Source: PHAA01 sp022706565 (GTDB taxonomy: Bacteria; Bacillota; Syntrophomonadia; Syntrophomonadales; Syntrophomonadaceae). Taken from it: a DNA stretch of 64,000 nt. Positions within the stretch are counted from its first letter, which is position 1. The number at the start of each line of letters is the position of its first letter. Where the stretch lies: positions 434,001-498,000 of the forward strand of contig JAXGLD010000001.1 of assembly GCA_040769385.1 (NCBI GenBank). Reading direction: 5' to 3'. The position numbers and the translations under genes are program-made. Of this stretch, positions 26,039 to 34,374 are shown piece after piece. Under the pieces are notes generated by a model. That model was not told where the DNA came from. It ran no database searches and saw only the letters and a list, made by a program, of their open reading frames with translations.

Positions 26039-26995
26039 TTGACTGGCTTTATAAAGATTATGCTTATCTCTCTGGGTGCTTGCCTGGTGATGAGCGTTTT
26101 GCCCCCGCTGGCGGCAGTCAGCGGCTTGGTTTGGGGAATTACACTGTTGCTGGGGATCTATTGGACCGGGCACAGACAGATGCTCATTATATTTTCCCTC
26201 AATGTGCTGTTACTGCTCGGGATAGGCGGGGACAGAGTCTTATTCTTTTTACTTGTTTTTGGTTTGCCATCCTTAATTATGGCCCTTCAATTGGGCAGCC
26301 AAAAGGGATATTATGAAGTGCAGATGCGAGGGATCCTGTCAGGACTGCTACTGGTCAGTATGTTTATGGGGATCGCCTACTGGGTGAACCAAGGTGATTA
26401 CATATTCGTTACCCCCGAGGAGATCGAGGCTCAGGTGGATGCCAACCTGGTTATGCTGGACGATAGCGGACTACTCCGATTCTACGAACAGCAGGGGATG
26501 AGTCGAGAAGAATTGAAGGGCCAGTTCACTGCCATTTATACATGGTCGTTTCGACATTTACCAGCTTGGTATTACATTCAGACCATGTTAGCGGTGTTTG
26601 TTATCCTGCGGGTGGGTACCTACATTGGCCGTAATCGGGGGTTGCCAATTCCGCCTTCAAAGCCCTTCGCAGAAGAAGTCATGCCTTGGCTAGTGGCTTG
26701 GGTGGTCATAGTCGGATTGATCTTGATGCTCTGGGGTTGGGGAGGAGTTGACGCCAAGTATTATGTCGGCTCCAATCTGGTAGTGGCGTCTTTTCCTGTG
26801 GCCATCTATTTTGGGAGTGCCACCATGGTTTACCTATGGAGGCGCTTGTCAGGCCGGGCTCGCCGCTGGTGGTCGGCAATCTTTGTTCTGAACATCTTAT
26901 TTTTTACCGTGCCGGCGATAATTTTCCTTGGTTTTTTGGGTGTTTTTGATTCATTATTGGATTACCGGGGATTGGAGTCAAAAAAGGAGGGATAG
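26039..26995 (+). CDS. yybS: YybS-family (DUF2232) membrane protein
   Basis: 318-residue integral membrane protein with about eight hydrophobic segments, often found before rplI in Firmicutes. The pattern of an N-terminal S-component-like transporter half and a loop around residues 120-170 (EEIEAQVDANLVML) fits DUF2232. Function is not established; vitamin or small-molecule uptake has been considered because of the fold. Start TTG at 26039 follows AGAGGTGAT. rplI starts 2 bases after the stop, so they are co-transcribed. Confidence 0.82.
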   Translation: MTGFIKIMLISLGACLVMSVLPPLAAVSGLVWGITLLLGIYWTGHRQMLIIFSLNVLLLLGIGGDRVLFFLLVFGLPSLIMALQLGSQKGYYEVQMRGILSGLLLVSMFMGIAYWVNQGDYIFVTPEEIEAQVDANLVMLDDSGLLRFYEQQGMSREELKGQFTAIYTWSFRHLPAWYYIQTMLAVFVILRVGTYIGRNRGLPIPPSKPFAEEVMPWLVAWVVIVGLILMLWGWGGVDAKYYVGSNLVVASFPVAIYFGSATMVYLWRRLSGRARRWWSAIFVLNILFFTVPAIIFLGFLGVFDSLLDYRGLESKKEG

Positions 26996-26997
26996 GT

Positions 26998-27444
26998 GTG
27001 AAGGTTATTCTGATCCAGGATGTCAAAAAGCTGGGGACCAAAGGGCAGGTACTGGAGGTATCAGATGGGTACGGCCGTAATTATTTAATACCACAGGGAT
27101 TAGCTGAAGAGGCCACTAAGACTCGTCTTAAGGAGATCGAGGAAAAGAGCGTCAAGGCCGAGAAAAAGAAGAACACCGAGAAAGAACAGGCCGAAGGTCT
27201 GAAAACTAAATTACATGGGCAACGGATCAAGATAAACGCCAAGACCGGGTCTGGAGATAGATTGTTCGGCGCTGTCACGGCCAAGGAGATCGCCGAAGTA
27301 CTAGAGGAGAACTTCGGTGTAACCATTGATAAGAAAAAAATCGAGATTGGGGAACCCATAAAGCATCTGGGCAATTACTCCATAAAGATAAAGATATATC
27401 CATCTATACATGCAGAGATAAAGCTGGTAGTGGCACCTGAGTAA
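26998..27444 (+). CDS. rplI: 50S ribosomal protein L9
   Basis: Ribosomal protein L9, 148 residues: N-terminal domain MKVILIQDVKKLGTKGQVLEV with DGYGRNYLIPQGLA, a long connecting helix rich in Lys and Glu (about residues 40-75) and the C-terminal rRNA-binding domain. Start GTG at 26998 after AAAGGAGGGAT. lonC follows after 18 bases. Confidence 0.97.
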   Translation: MKVILIQDVKKLGTKGQVLEVSDGYGRNYLIPQGLAEEATKTRLKEIEEKSVKAEKKKNTEKEQAEGLKTKLHGQRIKINAKTGSGDRLFGAVTAKEIAEVLEENFGVTIDKKKIEIGEPIKHLGNYSIKIKIYPSIHAEIKLVVAPE

Positions 27445-27462
27445 TCAGGGGAGGAAACCTCA

Positions 27463-29361
27463 TTGTTATATTGGATGAAGCACAAGAAGCAGAAGGATCT
27501 GCATCGAGATTATCAAATAAGCATAGAGGAGCGGATTGACACCCTCTTCAAACAGCTTGAATCTCTATATGGGACGCGCGGATTTATCTTGAGGGCCAGC
27601 AAACTCGATGCTATTGACCTGATCCAAGGAAAGGATATCCGGGATCGGGTTCTCGCCTTGCAAAAACTCCTAGAGGAGAATCCCACTCTGACCGATTTGG
27701 AACCGGAAATCGATTTGGTGACGATCTTGGATCGTTTGGAGGACCTGGCGGCTGACCGCTATGCTCGTAGAGCACTTGAAGATCGGCTGCAGCAGAGGGT
27801 TCAGGAGAAGATGGAGGCGAAGTACAACGATTATCTGCAGGACATCAAGCTGGCGGTAGTCAAGGAGCAGAGCAGCAACCATGAGAATGCCCAGACTCTG
27901 AAGAAACTGGGACAGTTGGAAAAAATGGAGCGGAGCGGATTGCAGACTTCCGCTTTTGAGCGACTGCGGCCGAGACGGGTGGAAGAAGTGATAGGACAGG
28001 ACAAAGCCCTGCGGGCTTTGATTGCCAAGCTCAGCACTCCTTTCCCCCAGCACATTATTCTGTATGGCCCGCCTGGGGTCGGTAAAACCACCTGTGCCCG
28101 GCTGGCTTTAGACATTGCTAAAACCAGTGCGGGAAGCATCTTCCGTGAAGATGCGCCATTTATCGAGGTGGATGGGACTACATTGCGGTGGGATCCGCAT
28201 GAATCAACCAATCCCTTGCTGGGTTCTGTGCATGACCCGATCTATCAGGGAGCACGGCGTGAACTGGCTGAGGAGGGAATTCCTGAACCTAAACTGGGAC
28301 TGGTGTCCAGTGCCCATGGGGGCATATTATTTATTGATGAAATAGGCGAGATGGACAGTTACCTGCAGAACAAACTACTTAAGGTAATGGAGGATAAAAG
28401 GGTTTATTTCGAGTCCTCTTATTTCGATCCCGCCGACGAACGGGTACCTCAGTATATAAAGAAGATTTTTACGGAAGGGGTGCCAGCAGATTTTCTGCTT
28501 ATTGGCGCTACCACCCGCGACCCGGAAGAAATAAGCCCAGCTTTCCGGTCGCGTTGTATGGAGGTATACTTTGAACCCCTGACTCCCGGTCATATCGAAG
28601 AAATTGTGGCTAATTCAGCCTATAGACTGGGAATTAATATAGCCCCGGAGGTTGGCCAAATTATAAGCCAATACTGCCATGACGGGCGCGCTGCCAACAA
28701 GATACTTCTGGACGCCTATGGCTTGACAATGAACATAGGGCAACGGCTGCAAGTAGAGCGGGACCACGTTTATGAGGCGATTCAAAACAGCCGGCTTGCT
28801 CCTGCTATTAAAAACCATGCCTCTGATGAGCCGGAGGTGGGACGAATCTACGGAATTGGACTGTCAGGTTATGTGGGCTCACTGATAGAGTTAGAGGCCA
28901 TCGCCTTCCCAGCCGTAGGGGAGGAAGGCCGAATTCGCTTCAATGATACCGCCGGATCGATGACCAAAGACTCGGTGGCCAACGCTGCTGCCGTTTTCCG
29001 CAAAGAGAATGGGCACAGCCTGGGTGAATACGATGTGCACATCAACATTATTGGCGGTGGGAAGGTAGACGGACCTTCTGCCGGAGCAGCCATCTTCTTG
29101 GCTATTACCAGCGCGGTCTTTAATCGGCCGGTGCTCCAGGACGTGGCGATTAGCGGAGAGTTGTCCATACAGGGGCGGATAAAGCCAGTGGGAGGCATTT
29201 ATCAAAAAATAATCGGTGCCCAGAAAGCTGGTATCAGGACGGTGCTGATTCCTTATGCCAACCAACCTGATATCCCGGTAGGGGTAAAGGGGATAGACAT
29301 TATCCCCATCAAACACATCCAAGAAGCTTATCCACTAGTATTTGCAGGCGTGGGAAACTAG
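27463..29361 (+). CDS. lonC: LonC-type ATP-dependent protease
   Basis: Lon-family AAA+ protease of the soluble type found in spore-forming Clostridia beside rplI. After a helical N-terminal part (about residues 1-165) come Walker A GPPGVGKTT (about 200), Walker B GGILFIDEIGEM (about 286) and, at the C-terminus, the protease domain with catalytic Ser in GPSAGAAIF and Lys in VGGIYQKIIGAQKAG. 632 residues, no membrane segments. Start TTG at 27463 behind GGGGAGG. The usual dnaB gene between lonC and purA is not here. Specific substrates are unknown. Confidence 0.88.
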   Translation: MLYWMKHKKQKDLHRDYQISIEERIDTLFKQLESLYGTRGFILRASKLDAIDLIQGKDIRDRVLALQKLLEENPTLTDLEPEIDLVTILDRLEDLAADRYARRALEDRLQQRVQEKMEAKYNDYLQDIKLAVVKEQSSNHENAQTLKKLGQLEKMERSGLQTSAFERLRPRRVEEVIGQDKALRALIAKLSTPFPQHIILYGPPGVGKTTCARLALDIAKTSAGSIFREDAPFIEVDGTTLRWDPHESTNPLLGSVHDPIYQGARRELAEEGIPEPKLGLVSSAHGGILFIDEIGEMDSYLQNKLLKVMEDKRVYFESSYFDPADERVPQYIKKIFTEGVPADFLLIGATTRDPEEISPAFRSRCMEVYFEPLTPGHIEEIVANSAYRLGINIAPEVGQIISQYCHDGRAANKILLDAYGLTMNIGQRLQVERDHVYEAIQNSRLAPAIKNHASDEPEVGRIYGIGLSGYVGSLIELEAIAFPAVGEEGRIRFNDTAGSMTKDSVANAAAVFRKENGHSLGEYDVHINIIGGGKVDGPSAGAAIFLAITSAVFNRPVLQDVAISGELSIQGRIKPVGGIYQKIIGAQKAGIRTVLIPYANQPDIPVGVKGIDIIPIKHIQEAYPLVFAGVGN

Positions 29362-29383
29362 GCTCGGCGGCTTAGCGTATGCG

Positions 29384-29413
29384 TTGACACTATGTTTGCC
29401 CATCTGCTACTAT
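29384..29413 (+). promoter_or_regulatory. Sigma-A promoter ahead of purA
   Basis: A perfect TTGACA (29384-29389) and TACTAT (29408-29413), 18 bases apart, in the 129-base gap before purA. I saw no purine riboswitch in the leader. Confidence 0.75.
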
Positions 29414-29490
29414 TAATTGGTTGGGAATAAGATCCACATTTAGGAATGAAATAACGGTTGATTGATTATAATGAACCGGGGGGTGGGCAA

Positions 29491-30765
29491 ATGCCAGCCG
29501 TAATTCTTGTAGGCGCACAATGGGGTGATGAGGGCAAAGGCAAGATAACTGATTATCTAGCCGATGAGGCCGATTGCATTGTGCGGTATCAGGGCGGTAG
29601 TAATGCCGGGCATACAGTAGAATTGGACCATGAGAAATTCATGTTGCACCTTATTCCGTCAGGGATATTGCATCCTGAGAAGATATGCGTGATCGGCAAT
29701 GGAGTGGTGATAGACCTGGGCAAGCTTATTGAAGAGATTGACGGTTTGCACCAGCGGGGTATAAGTACCAATAACCTGAGAATCAGCAGTCGTGCGTCAG
29801 TGGTCATGCCTTACCATAAAAAGCTGGATGAGATAGAGGACCGAAAGCATCAGATCGGCACTACCAAGCGGGGCATCGGCCCTACATATGCCGACAAGAT
29901 AAGCCGGGTGGGTTTTCGCATAAACGATCTTACGAATGCCGATTATTTCCTACAGCGTTTTGCGCCGGAGGTAGGCATGAAAAACCGTCTTCTGCAGGAA
30001 TTCTATGGCGAAGCCGGGTTTGATCTGGAAGAAATGTACGGGCAGTTGATGAATCAAATAGAAATGATTAGACAGTATATAACCGATACATCATTATTGG
30101 TCCACGCCAATCTCAGGGAGGGCAGGAAGGTTCTTTTTGAGGGAGCCCAAGGCACATTGCTCGATATAGACCATGGTACGTATCCGTATGTAACCTCATC
30201 CAATCCTACCGCAGGAGGAGCCTGCGTGGGAGCGGGGATAGGCCCAACTGAAATCGGAAGAGTGATAGGTGTAGCCAAGGCATATACAACTCGGGTCGGT
30301 GAAGGGCCTTTCCCGACTGAACTGCTGAATGAGACGGGTGAATTCCTGCGGCAGCGGGGAGCAGAATTTGGGACCACCACGGGCCGCCCGCGGAGATGTG
30401 GCTGGCTGGATGCAGTAATACTGCGCTACGCAGCTCGTATCAATGGTTTGACCGATCTGGCTATCACAAAATTGGACGTGTTGGATGATTTACCGGTGGT
30501 GAAGATTTGTGTGGGTTATCGATGCCGGGGCGAATTGCTGAAGGAATTCCCGGAGAGCAATTACATTCTGCAGGATTGTATTCCCGAATATATAGAGATG
30601 CCTGGGTGGCAGCAGGATATTAGCGGTATTACAGAGTATGGCGATCTACCCGTAGCTACACGTGACTATATCAGTGCCATCGAGGAACTGGTGGGTGTAA
30701 AACAAGCGCTGGTAGCTGTAGGTCCGAAGAGAAACCAGACTATTGTGACCAAATCCTTGTTCTAG
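29491..30765 (+). CDS. purA: Adenylosuccinate synthase
   Basis: Catalyses GTP-dependent joining of IMP and aspartate to adenylosuccinate, the first committed step to AMP. GAQWGDEGKGKITD (about residues 7-20) is the GTP-binding loop, with QGGSNAGHTV and TTGRPRRCGWLD further on. 424 residues is normal. The start chosen is ATG at 29491 (MPAVILVG) after GGGGGTGGG; an in-frame TTG 33 bases upstream lacks support. It has its own promoter. Confidence 0.98.
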   Translation: MPAVILVGAQWGDEGKGKITDYLADEADCIVRYQGGSNAGHTVELDHEKFMLHLIPSGILHPEKICVIGNGVVIDLGKLIEEIDGLHQRGISTNNLRISSRASVVMPYHKKLDEIEDRKHQIGTTKRGIGPTYADKISRVGFRINDLTNADYFLQRFAPEVGMKNRLLQEFYGEAGFDLEEMYGQLMNQIEMIRQYITDTSLLVHANLREGRKVLFEGAQGTLLDIDHGTYPYVTSSNPTAGGACVGAGIGPTEIGRVIGVAKAYTTRVGEGPFPTELLNETGEFLRQRGAEFGTTTGRPRRCGWLDAVILRYAARINGLTDLAITKLDVLDDLPVVKICVGYRCRGELLKEFPESNYILQDCIPEYIEMPGWQQDISGITEYGDLPVATRDYISAIEELVGVKQALVAVGPKRNQTIVTKSLF

Positions 30766-30794
30766 TTGTCGGTGGTATAAAAGTGTTATATAGT
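30766..30794 (+). promoter_or_regulatory. Promoter for tRNA-Val
   Basis: TTGTCG (30766-30771) and TATAGT (30789-30794) are 17 bases apart, and end 28 bases before the mature tRNA. Confidence 0.7.
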
Positions 30795-30822
30795 GTAAAT
30801 AATGTGATCTATTAATAAATTT

Positions 30823-30897
30823 GGGCGCGTAACTCAGCGGGAGAGTGCTACCTTCACACGGTAGAAGTCGTGGGTTCGAAACCCTCCGCGCCCACCA
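30823..30897 (+). tRNA. tRNA-Val, anticodon CAC
   Basis: 75 bases with encoded CCA. Acceptor GGGCGCG pairs with CGCGCCC; anticodon stem CTACC/GGTAG holds loop TTCACAC with anticodon CAC, reading GUG. The T arm GTGGGTTCGAAACCCTC is normal. Confidence 0.97.
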
Positions 30898-30910
30898 TAT
30901 TAAACCAAGT

Positions 30911-30942
30911 AATACCGGGGTTTTGTAGCCCCGGTATTTTCT
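30911..30942 (+). terminator. Terminator after tRNA-Val
   Basis: A 10-bp stem AATACCGGGG / CCCCGGTATT, then TTTTCT. Since the next gene is convergent, it may serve both strands. Confidence 0.9.
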
Positions 30943-30982
30943 ATTGAGAAAAACTGTGACATAGAATCATCAAACTGCCGGC

Positions 30983-31435
30983 CTATTTGTACTCGTCATA
31001 GCCATAACCGGCGATATCCCAATCGGGCATGAAAGCGATGCCATATCGAATGACATCTTCTTCAGCGGGACGTTCAAAATTATCGGACTGATTATGGGCA
31101 CATGCCGAACACAGGTTGGTGTGGGGCAAGCGCTGCAGCCGGGCTGGTTCAATGTCGTGACTGCACTGGGAACAGATACCGTAGGTGCCCTTTTGCATAT
31201 CATCCAAGGCTTGGTGAACCTGGTCCAGTTCGGTCTGCAGCATCTGCAGCAACCCCAGCTCTTTCTCCCTTTCAAAGGTGTCACTGGCGGCATCGCCAGG
31301 ATGTTGGTCATAAGCCGACAATTCATCGCTGGCTTCAGATAAGGGAGTGGTCAATATGTCGCGTCGTCGGTTGATTTGAGCTTCTAATTCTGCCTTATGG
31401 GATAATAAAGATTGGTGATAATCTGGCCTTGACAT
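30983..31435 (-). CDS. DksA/TraR C4 zinc-finger protein (YteA-like)
   Basis: About 150-residue protein of the TraR/DksA superfamily. The N-terminal half is a helical coiled-coil region, and the C-terminus has a four-Cys zinc finger CSQC...CSAC (17 residues between pairs). Start chosen at ATG 31435 (MSRPDYHQSLL), the first Met that aligns with the YteA group; the frame continues 24 codons upstream. YteA-type proteins in spore formers are often weakly annotated; regulation of RNA polymerase is possible but the DksA tip acidic pair is not clear. It follows ku by 74 bases on the same strand. Confidence 0.82.
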   Translation of the reverse strand: MSRPDYHQSLLSHKAELEAQINRRRDILTTPLSEASDELSAYDQHPGDAASDTFEREKELGLLQMLQTELDQVHQALDDMQKGTYGICSQCSHDIEPARLQRLPHTNLCSACAHNQSDNFERPAEEDVIRYGIAFMPDWDIAGYGYDEYK

Positions 31436-31509
31436 CTTACAACAGCTCGCTTTCCGATTTATTGACAGACTAACTCGACAGTGACTGGTGGCAACAGTGG
31501 GCCACAATT

Positions 31510-32460
31510 TTATAGTTGGTGAGAGCGTACACTATCTCCCCAACGCAGACCATAAGGCACAGGCTCGTCGGGATGTTTTCTGTCCTGATCATCGTCCACA
31601 GCGGTTGAAGCACCCGCCTGTTTACCTTTTCTAGCTACCTGTTCGGGTTTTTTTCGGGGTCCACCCGCCTTCTTTTGGGTTTTCCTGTTTTCCTCAGCTA
31701 GCGTGATGCTGGCCTTTAAGGCTTCCATTAGATCAACCACATTGTCTTTTTCCGGGACGGGCGCTGGGGTAACAACATCCTGTCCCGCAATCCGGGCCTC
31801 GATAATCTCCCACAAGGCTTGGCGGTAATCGTCTTCGTATCGAGTCGGATCAAAATCTGAAGATAGGTTGTCAATGAGGCTTACCGCCATCTTCACTTCA
31901 TTATCATGGAGCCGAGACGGATCAAGGCCATGGTTCAAAGATTGGGGGGAACGAATCTCATCAGGGTAGAAAATTGTTTCCATCACCAGGACCTTATCCT
32001 TTACCCGGATGACTGCTAAGGATTGACGGGTACGGATGAAGACTTTGGCGATGGCTATCTTGCCAGTCCTCTGCATGGCCTCGACAATAAGGGTGTAGGC
32101 CTTTTCACCTCCTGGGGCAGGTTCCAGGTAGTAACTTTTGTCAAAATAAATTGGGTCTACCTGGGTCAAGCTGACAAAATCCAGTATATCAACTGTCTTG
32201 GTATTTTCCCGAGGAATGCGTTCAAAATCCTCCGGATTGATTACCACATATCGGCCCTTCTGATACTCGTAACCCCGCACTATATCATCGCTGGCTAATT
32301 CCCGGTCACAATGGGGGCAAAACTTTTGGTACTTGATTGGGGACATGCACTCTTTATGAAGATAACTAAACTTGATGTCTTTATTTTCAGTCGCCACGTA
32401 CATGCTGACCGGGATGTTGACTAGTCCGAAACTGATGGCTCCTTTCCACAGGACCTTCAG
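31510..32460 (-). CDS. ku: Ku DNA end-binding protein (NHEJ), apparent CTG start
   Basis: Bacterial Ku homodimer subunit that rings DNA ends in non-homologous end joining, about 316 residues. The first ATG (32403) begins MYVATENKDIKF, but the frame stays open upstream and encodes KVLWKGAISFGLVNIPVS, the universal Ku N-terminus. The only suitable initiator in that stretch is CTG at 32458-32460, 9 bases behind AAGGAG. The C-terminus is Lys-rich and low complexity, as is common. A CPHCD motif lies early in the protein. LigD, its usual ligase partner, is not in this window. Confidence 0.9.
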   Translation of the reverse strand: MKVLWKGAISFGLVNIPVSMYVATENKDIKFSYLHKECMSPIKYQKFCPHCDRELASDDIVRGYEYQKGRYVVINPEDFERIPRENTKTVDILDFVSLTQVDPIYFDKSYYLEPAPGGEKAYTLIVEAMQRTGKIAIAKVFIRTRQSLAVIRVKDKVLVMETIFYPDEIRSPQSLNHGLDPSRLHDNEVKMAVSLIDNLSSDFDPTRYEDDYRQALWEIIEARIAGQDVVTPAPVPEKDNVVDLMEALKASITLAEENRKTQKKAGGPRKKPEQVARKGKQAGASTAVDDDQDRKHPDEPVPYGLRWGDSVRSHQL

Positions 32461-32566
32461 ACCACATCACTCCTTCCAAGGATTTAATAATAGCTTTGAT
32501 TTTTTAGACAAAATTATTCGATACAATCGCTTGGGTGGTTATTAAGATTGGTCAAAACCCAACGGT

Positions 32567-32595
32567 TTGACTAAAGCAGGGGGATGGTATAGAAT
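32567..32595 (+). promoter_or_regulatory. Promoter for tRNA-Gly
   Basis: TTGACT (32567-32572) and TAGAAT (32590-32595) are 17 bases apart, 16 bases before the mature tRNA. Confidence 0.75.
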
Positions 32596-32611
32596 ATTTC
32601 TGTCAGATATT

Positions 32612-32686
32612 GCGGGAGTAGCTCAGTGGTAGAGCACCGGCTTCCCAAGCCGGGTGTCGAGGGTTCGAACCCCTTTTCCCGCTCCA
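32612..32686 (+). tRNA. tRNA-Gly, anticodon CCC
   Basis: 75 bases with encoded CCA. Acceptor GCGGGAG / TTCCCGC; anticodon stem CCGGC/GCCGG with loop TTCCCAA, anticodon CCC, reading GGG. T arm GAGGGTTCGAACCCCTT is normal. Confidence 0.97.
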
Positions 32687-32694
32687 GAAATAAT

Positions 32695-32725
32695 AAGCAC
32701 TTTCCACGAAGGATAAGTGCTTTTT
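32695..32725 (+). terminator. Terminator after tRNA-Gly
   Basis: An 8-bp stem AAGCACTT / AAGTGCTT with a 12-base loop followed by TTTTTG. It lies between the tRNA and the insertion element. Confidence 0.8.
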
Positions 32726-32803
32726 GTTTTGCCTACGTATTGGCAGCCATGACCTTTAGGAGAAAGAATGATAAACAGGTTATTCCTGTGCAAGAAGGTA
32801 CCG

Positions 32804-34155
32804 TCAATAGTTTTTCGCAAATTTGATTTTCCACTTGGTAAATGGCAGTTAACCGGCAGCTTGGTTGGCTGCTTCTTTTTGCATTTCCTCAAGAGGTTTC
32901 ATATTCATATATCGTTTGGTTCCCCAAGCTTTGCTGGCCACGTGCCGTAGCCTGGCACATACTAGCATCAAGGCTGAGTTACCATCCGGGAAGGTGCCGA
33001 CCACCCGAGTTCGGCGGCGGATCTCCCGGTTTAACCGCTCAATGACATTATTGCTGCGCAGTTTGTTCCAGTGGACGTCCGGAAAGTCCATGTAGGTAAG
33101 AGTTTCATTGATCCCATCTTCGATCTTTTTGGCGGCTTCTTTGAGCTTCATCTCTTTTAGTTTGGCTGCTACAGACGCTGCCTTTTCTTTAGCTGCCAGC
33201 TTGTTTTCCTGGGCATGGATGGCTTTAAGCATCGCCGCAACTTCTCTCATCCGAGAGCGTGGGGTTACAGAGAAAACGTTGCGGTAGAAATGCACGGTGC
33301 AGCGCTGGTACTTGGCATCGGGATAGACTTCGTTGACTGCTTCAAGCAGACCCAGGTTCTTGTCTCCGATGAATAGCTGGGTGCCGGTTAGTCCTCTTTG
33401 TTTGAGGCTTCTTAAGAAATTCTGCCAACTGGGCAAATCTTCTTTCATGCCTTCAGCTGCTCCGATCACTTCACGATAGCCATCGGAGTTGACAGCCATG
33501 GCGATTAACACTGCTACATTTTCGTATTCTCCACCCCAGTTGCGTTTAAGGTAGATCCCGTCTAAGTAAACATAGGGATAATTGCCTTTTAGAGGGCGGT
33601 TGCGCCAGGCTTCGATATGCTCGTAGACTTTCTTATTGAGGTTGCTGACCGTGCCGGCTGACACCTTGGTGCCCCAAAGAGCCTCCGTAATATCCTCTAC
33701 CCTCCGCACTGAAACACCGGCCAGGTACATTTCGATCAGAGCTTCCTCCACTGAGCTTTCCCGCCGCCGGTAACGCTCAATGATGGCTGTCTCAAAGGTC
33801 ACTCCCTTGAGTTTAGGCATCTTGAGTTTCACATCCCCCGAGGTGGTAGTCAGATTACGTTCGTAATGCCCCGAACGATATCCCAGGCGATCCTGGGTAC
33901 GCTCATATCGTTCTGCGTTGGTCAATTCCTGGGCTTCTTTCTCCAGCATTTCATTCAGGGTTTCTTCCACGCTGTTGCGGACCAACTCCTTTAGCTCGAG
34001 CTTTATGGCCCCTTCGTTTAAGTGTATAATTTTATTGGACATGGATACGTGGCTCCTTTCTTGGCAGATTTTGTGTTGCAACTCTATCTTACCAAGTGGC
34101 TGCGCCCATGTCCGTTACTTTTCTGAACGCTATTCAATTTTGCGAAACTTATTGT
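32804..34155 (-). mobile_element. IS256-family insertion sequence
   Basis: About 1.35 kb element with one transposase gene. Its ends carry imperfect inverted repeats: near the left end CAATAGTTTTTCGCAAATTT (32805-32824), and the right end reads in complement CAATAAGTTTCGCAAAATTG (34154 downward); a shorter inner pair CCACTTGGTAA occurs at 32831-32841 and 34089-34099. GTACC flanks both sides (32798-32802 and 34154-34158), part of a possible but not full-length target duplication. Exact ends are approximate. Confidence 0.85.
32849..34042 (-). CDS. IS256-family (mutator-type) DDE transposase
   Basis: 397-residue transposase. The catalytic DDE domain is recognised from YVYLDGIYLKRNW (first Asp), LFIGDKNLGLLEAVNEVYPDA (second Asp), QRCTVHFYRNV and the C-terminal NVIERLNREIRRRTRVVGTFP with catalytic Glu. 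The start chosen is ATG at 34042 (MSNKIIHL), behind AAAGGAG. The frame is intact, so the element could be active. It is the only mobile element I recognise in this window. Confidence 0.95.
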   Translation of the reverse strand: MSNKIIHLNEGAIKLELKELVRNSVEETLNEMLEKEAQELTNAERYERTQDRLGYRSGHYERNLTTTSGDVKLKMPKLKGVTFETAIIERYRRRESSVEEALIEMYLAGVSVRRVEDITEALWGTKVSAGTVSNLNKKVYEHIEAWRNRPLKGNYPYVYLDGIYLKRNWGGEYENVAVLIAMAVNSDGYREVIGAAEGMKEDLPSWQNFLRSLKQRGLTGTQLFIGDKNLGLLEAVNEVYPDAKYQRCTVHFYRNVFSVTPRSRMREVAAMLKAIHAQENKLAAKEKAASVAAKLKEMKLKEAAKKIEDGINETLTYMDFPDVHWNKLRSNNVIERLNREIRRRTRVVGTFPDGNSALMLVCARLRHVASKAWGTKRYMNMKPLEEMQKEAANQAAG

Positions 34156-34374
34156 ACCTTATCTGCAAGAACACCGACTAAATGATATTATTGAGGCACA
34201 ATAGGCGATACATGTGCTTTACTAAGCGATTGAATTGGTAATAACGGGCCTTGAAGACGGAATTATCTGATTCCGCTGTGGCGTGATTAAAGCAGGGCTT
34301 GGTGCGGGCGAGAGCCTGTTTGGCCATGCAGCTACATTTAATATTTGAATGACTGACATAGGAGTGAGACAGCA

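Noticed and set aside
29414..29490. Purine riboswitch ahead of purA
   Set aside because: The short leader has no room for, and no bases of, the purine aptamer core.
32626..32826. Open frame covering tRNA-Gly and its terminator
   Set aside because: The first part is the tRNA itself; the frame is accidental.
34279..34294. GG-N10-GC sigma-54 promoter-like sequence before the CBS/PAS activator
   Set aside because: TGGC and GCA fit, but the bases between (GT for AC, AA for TT) differ from consensus; one weak match is expected by chance.
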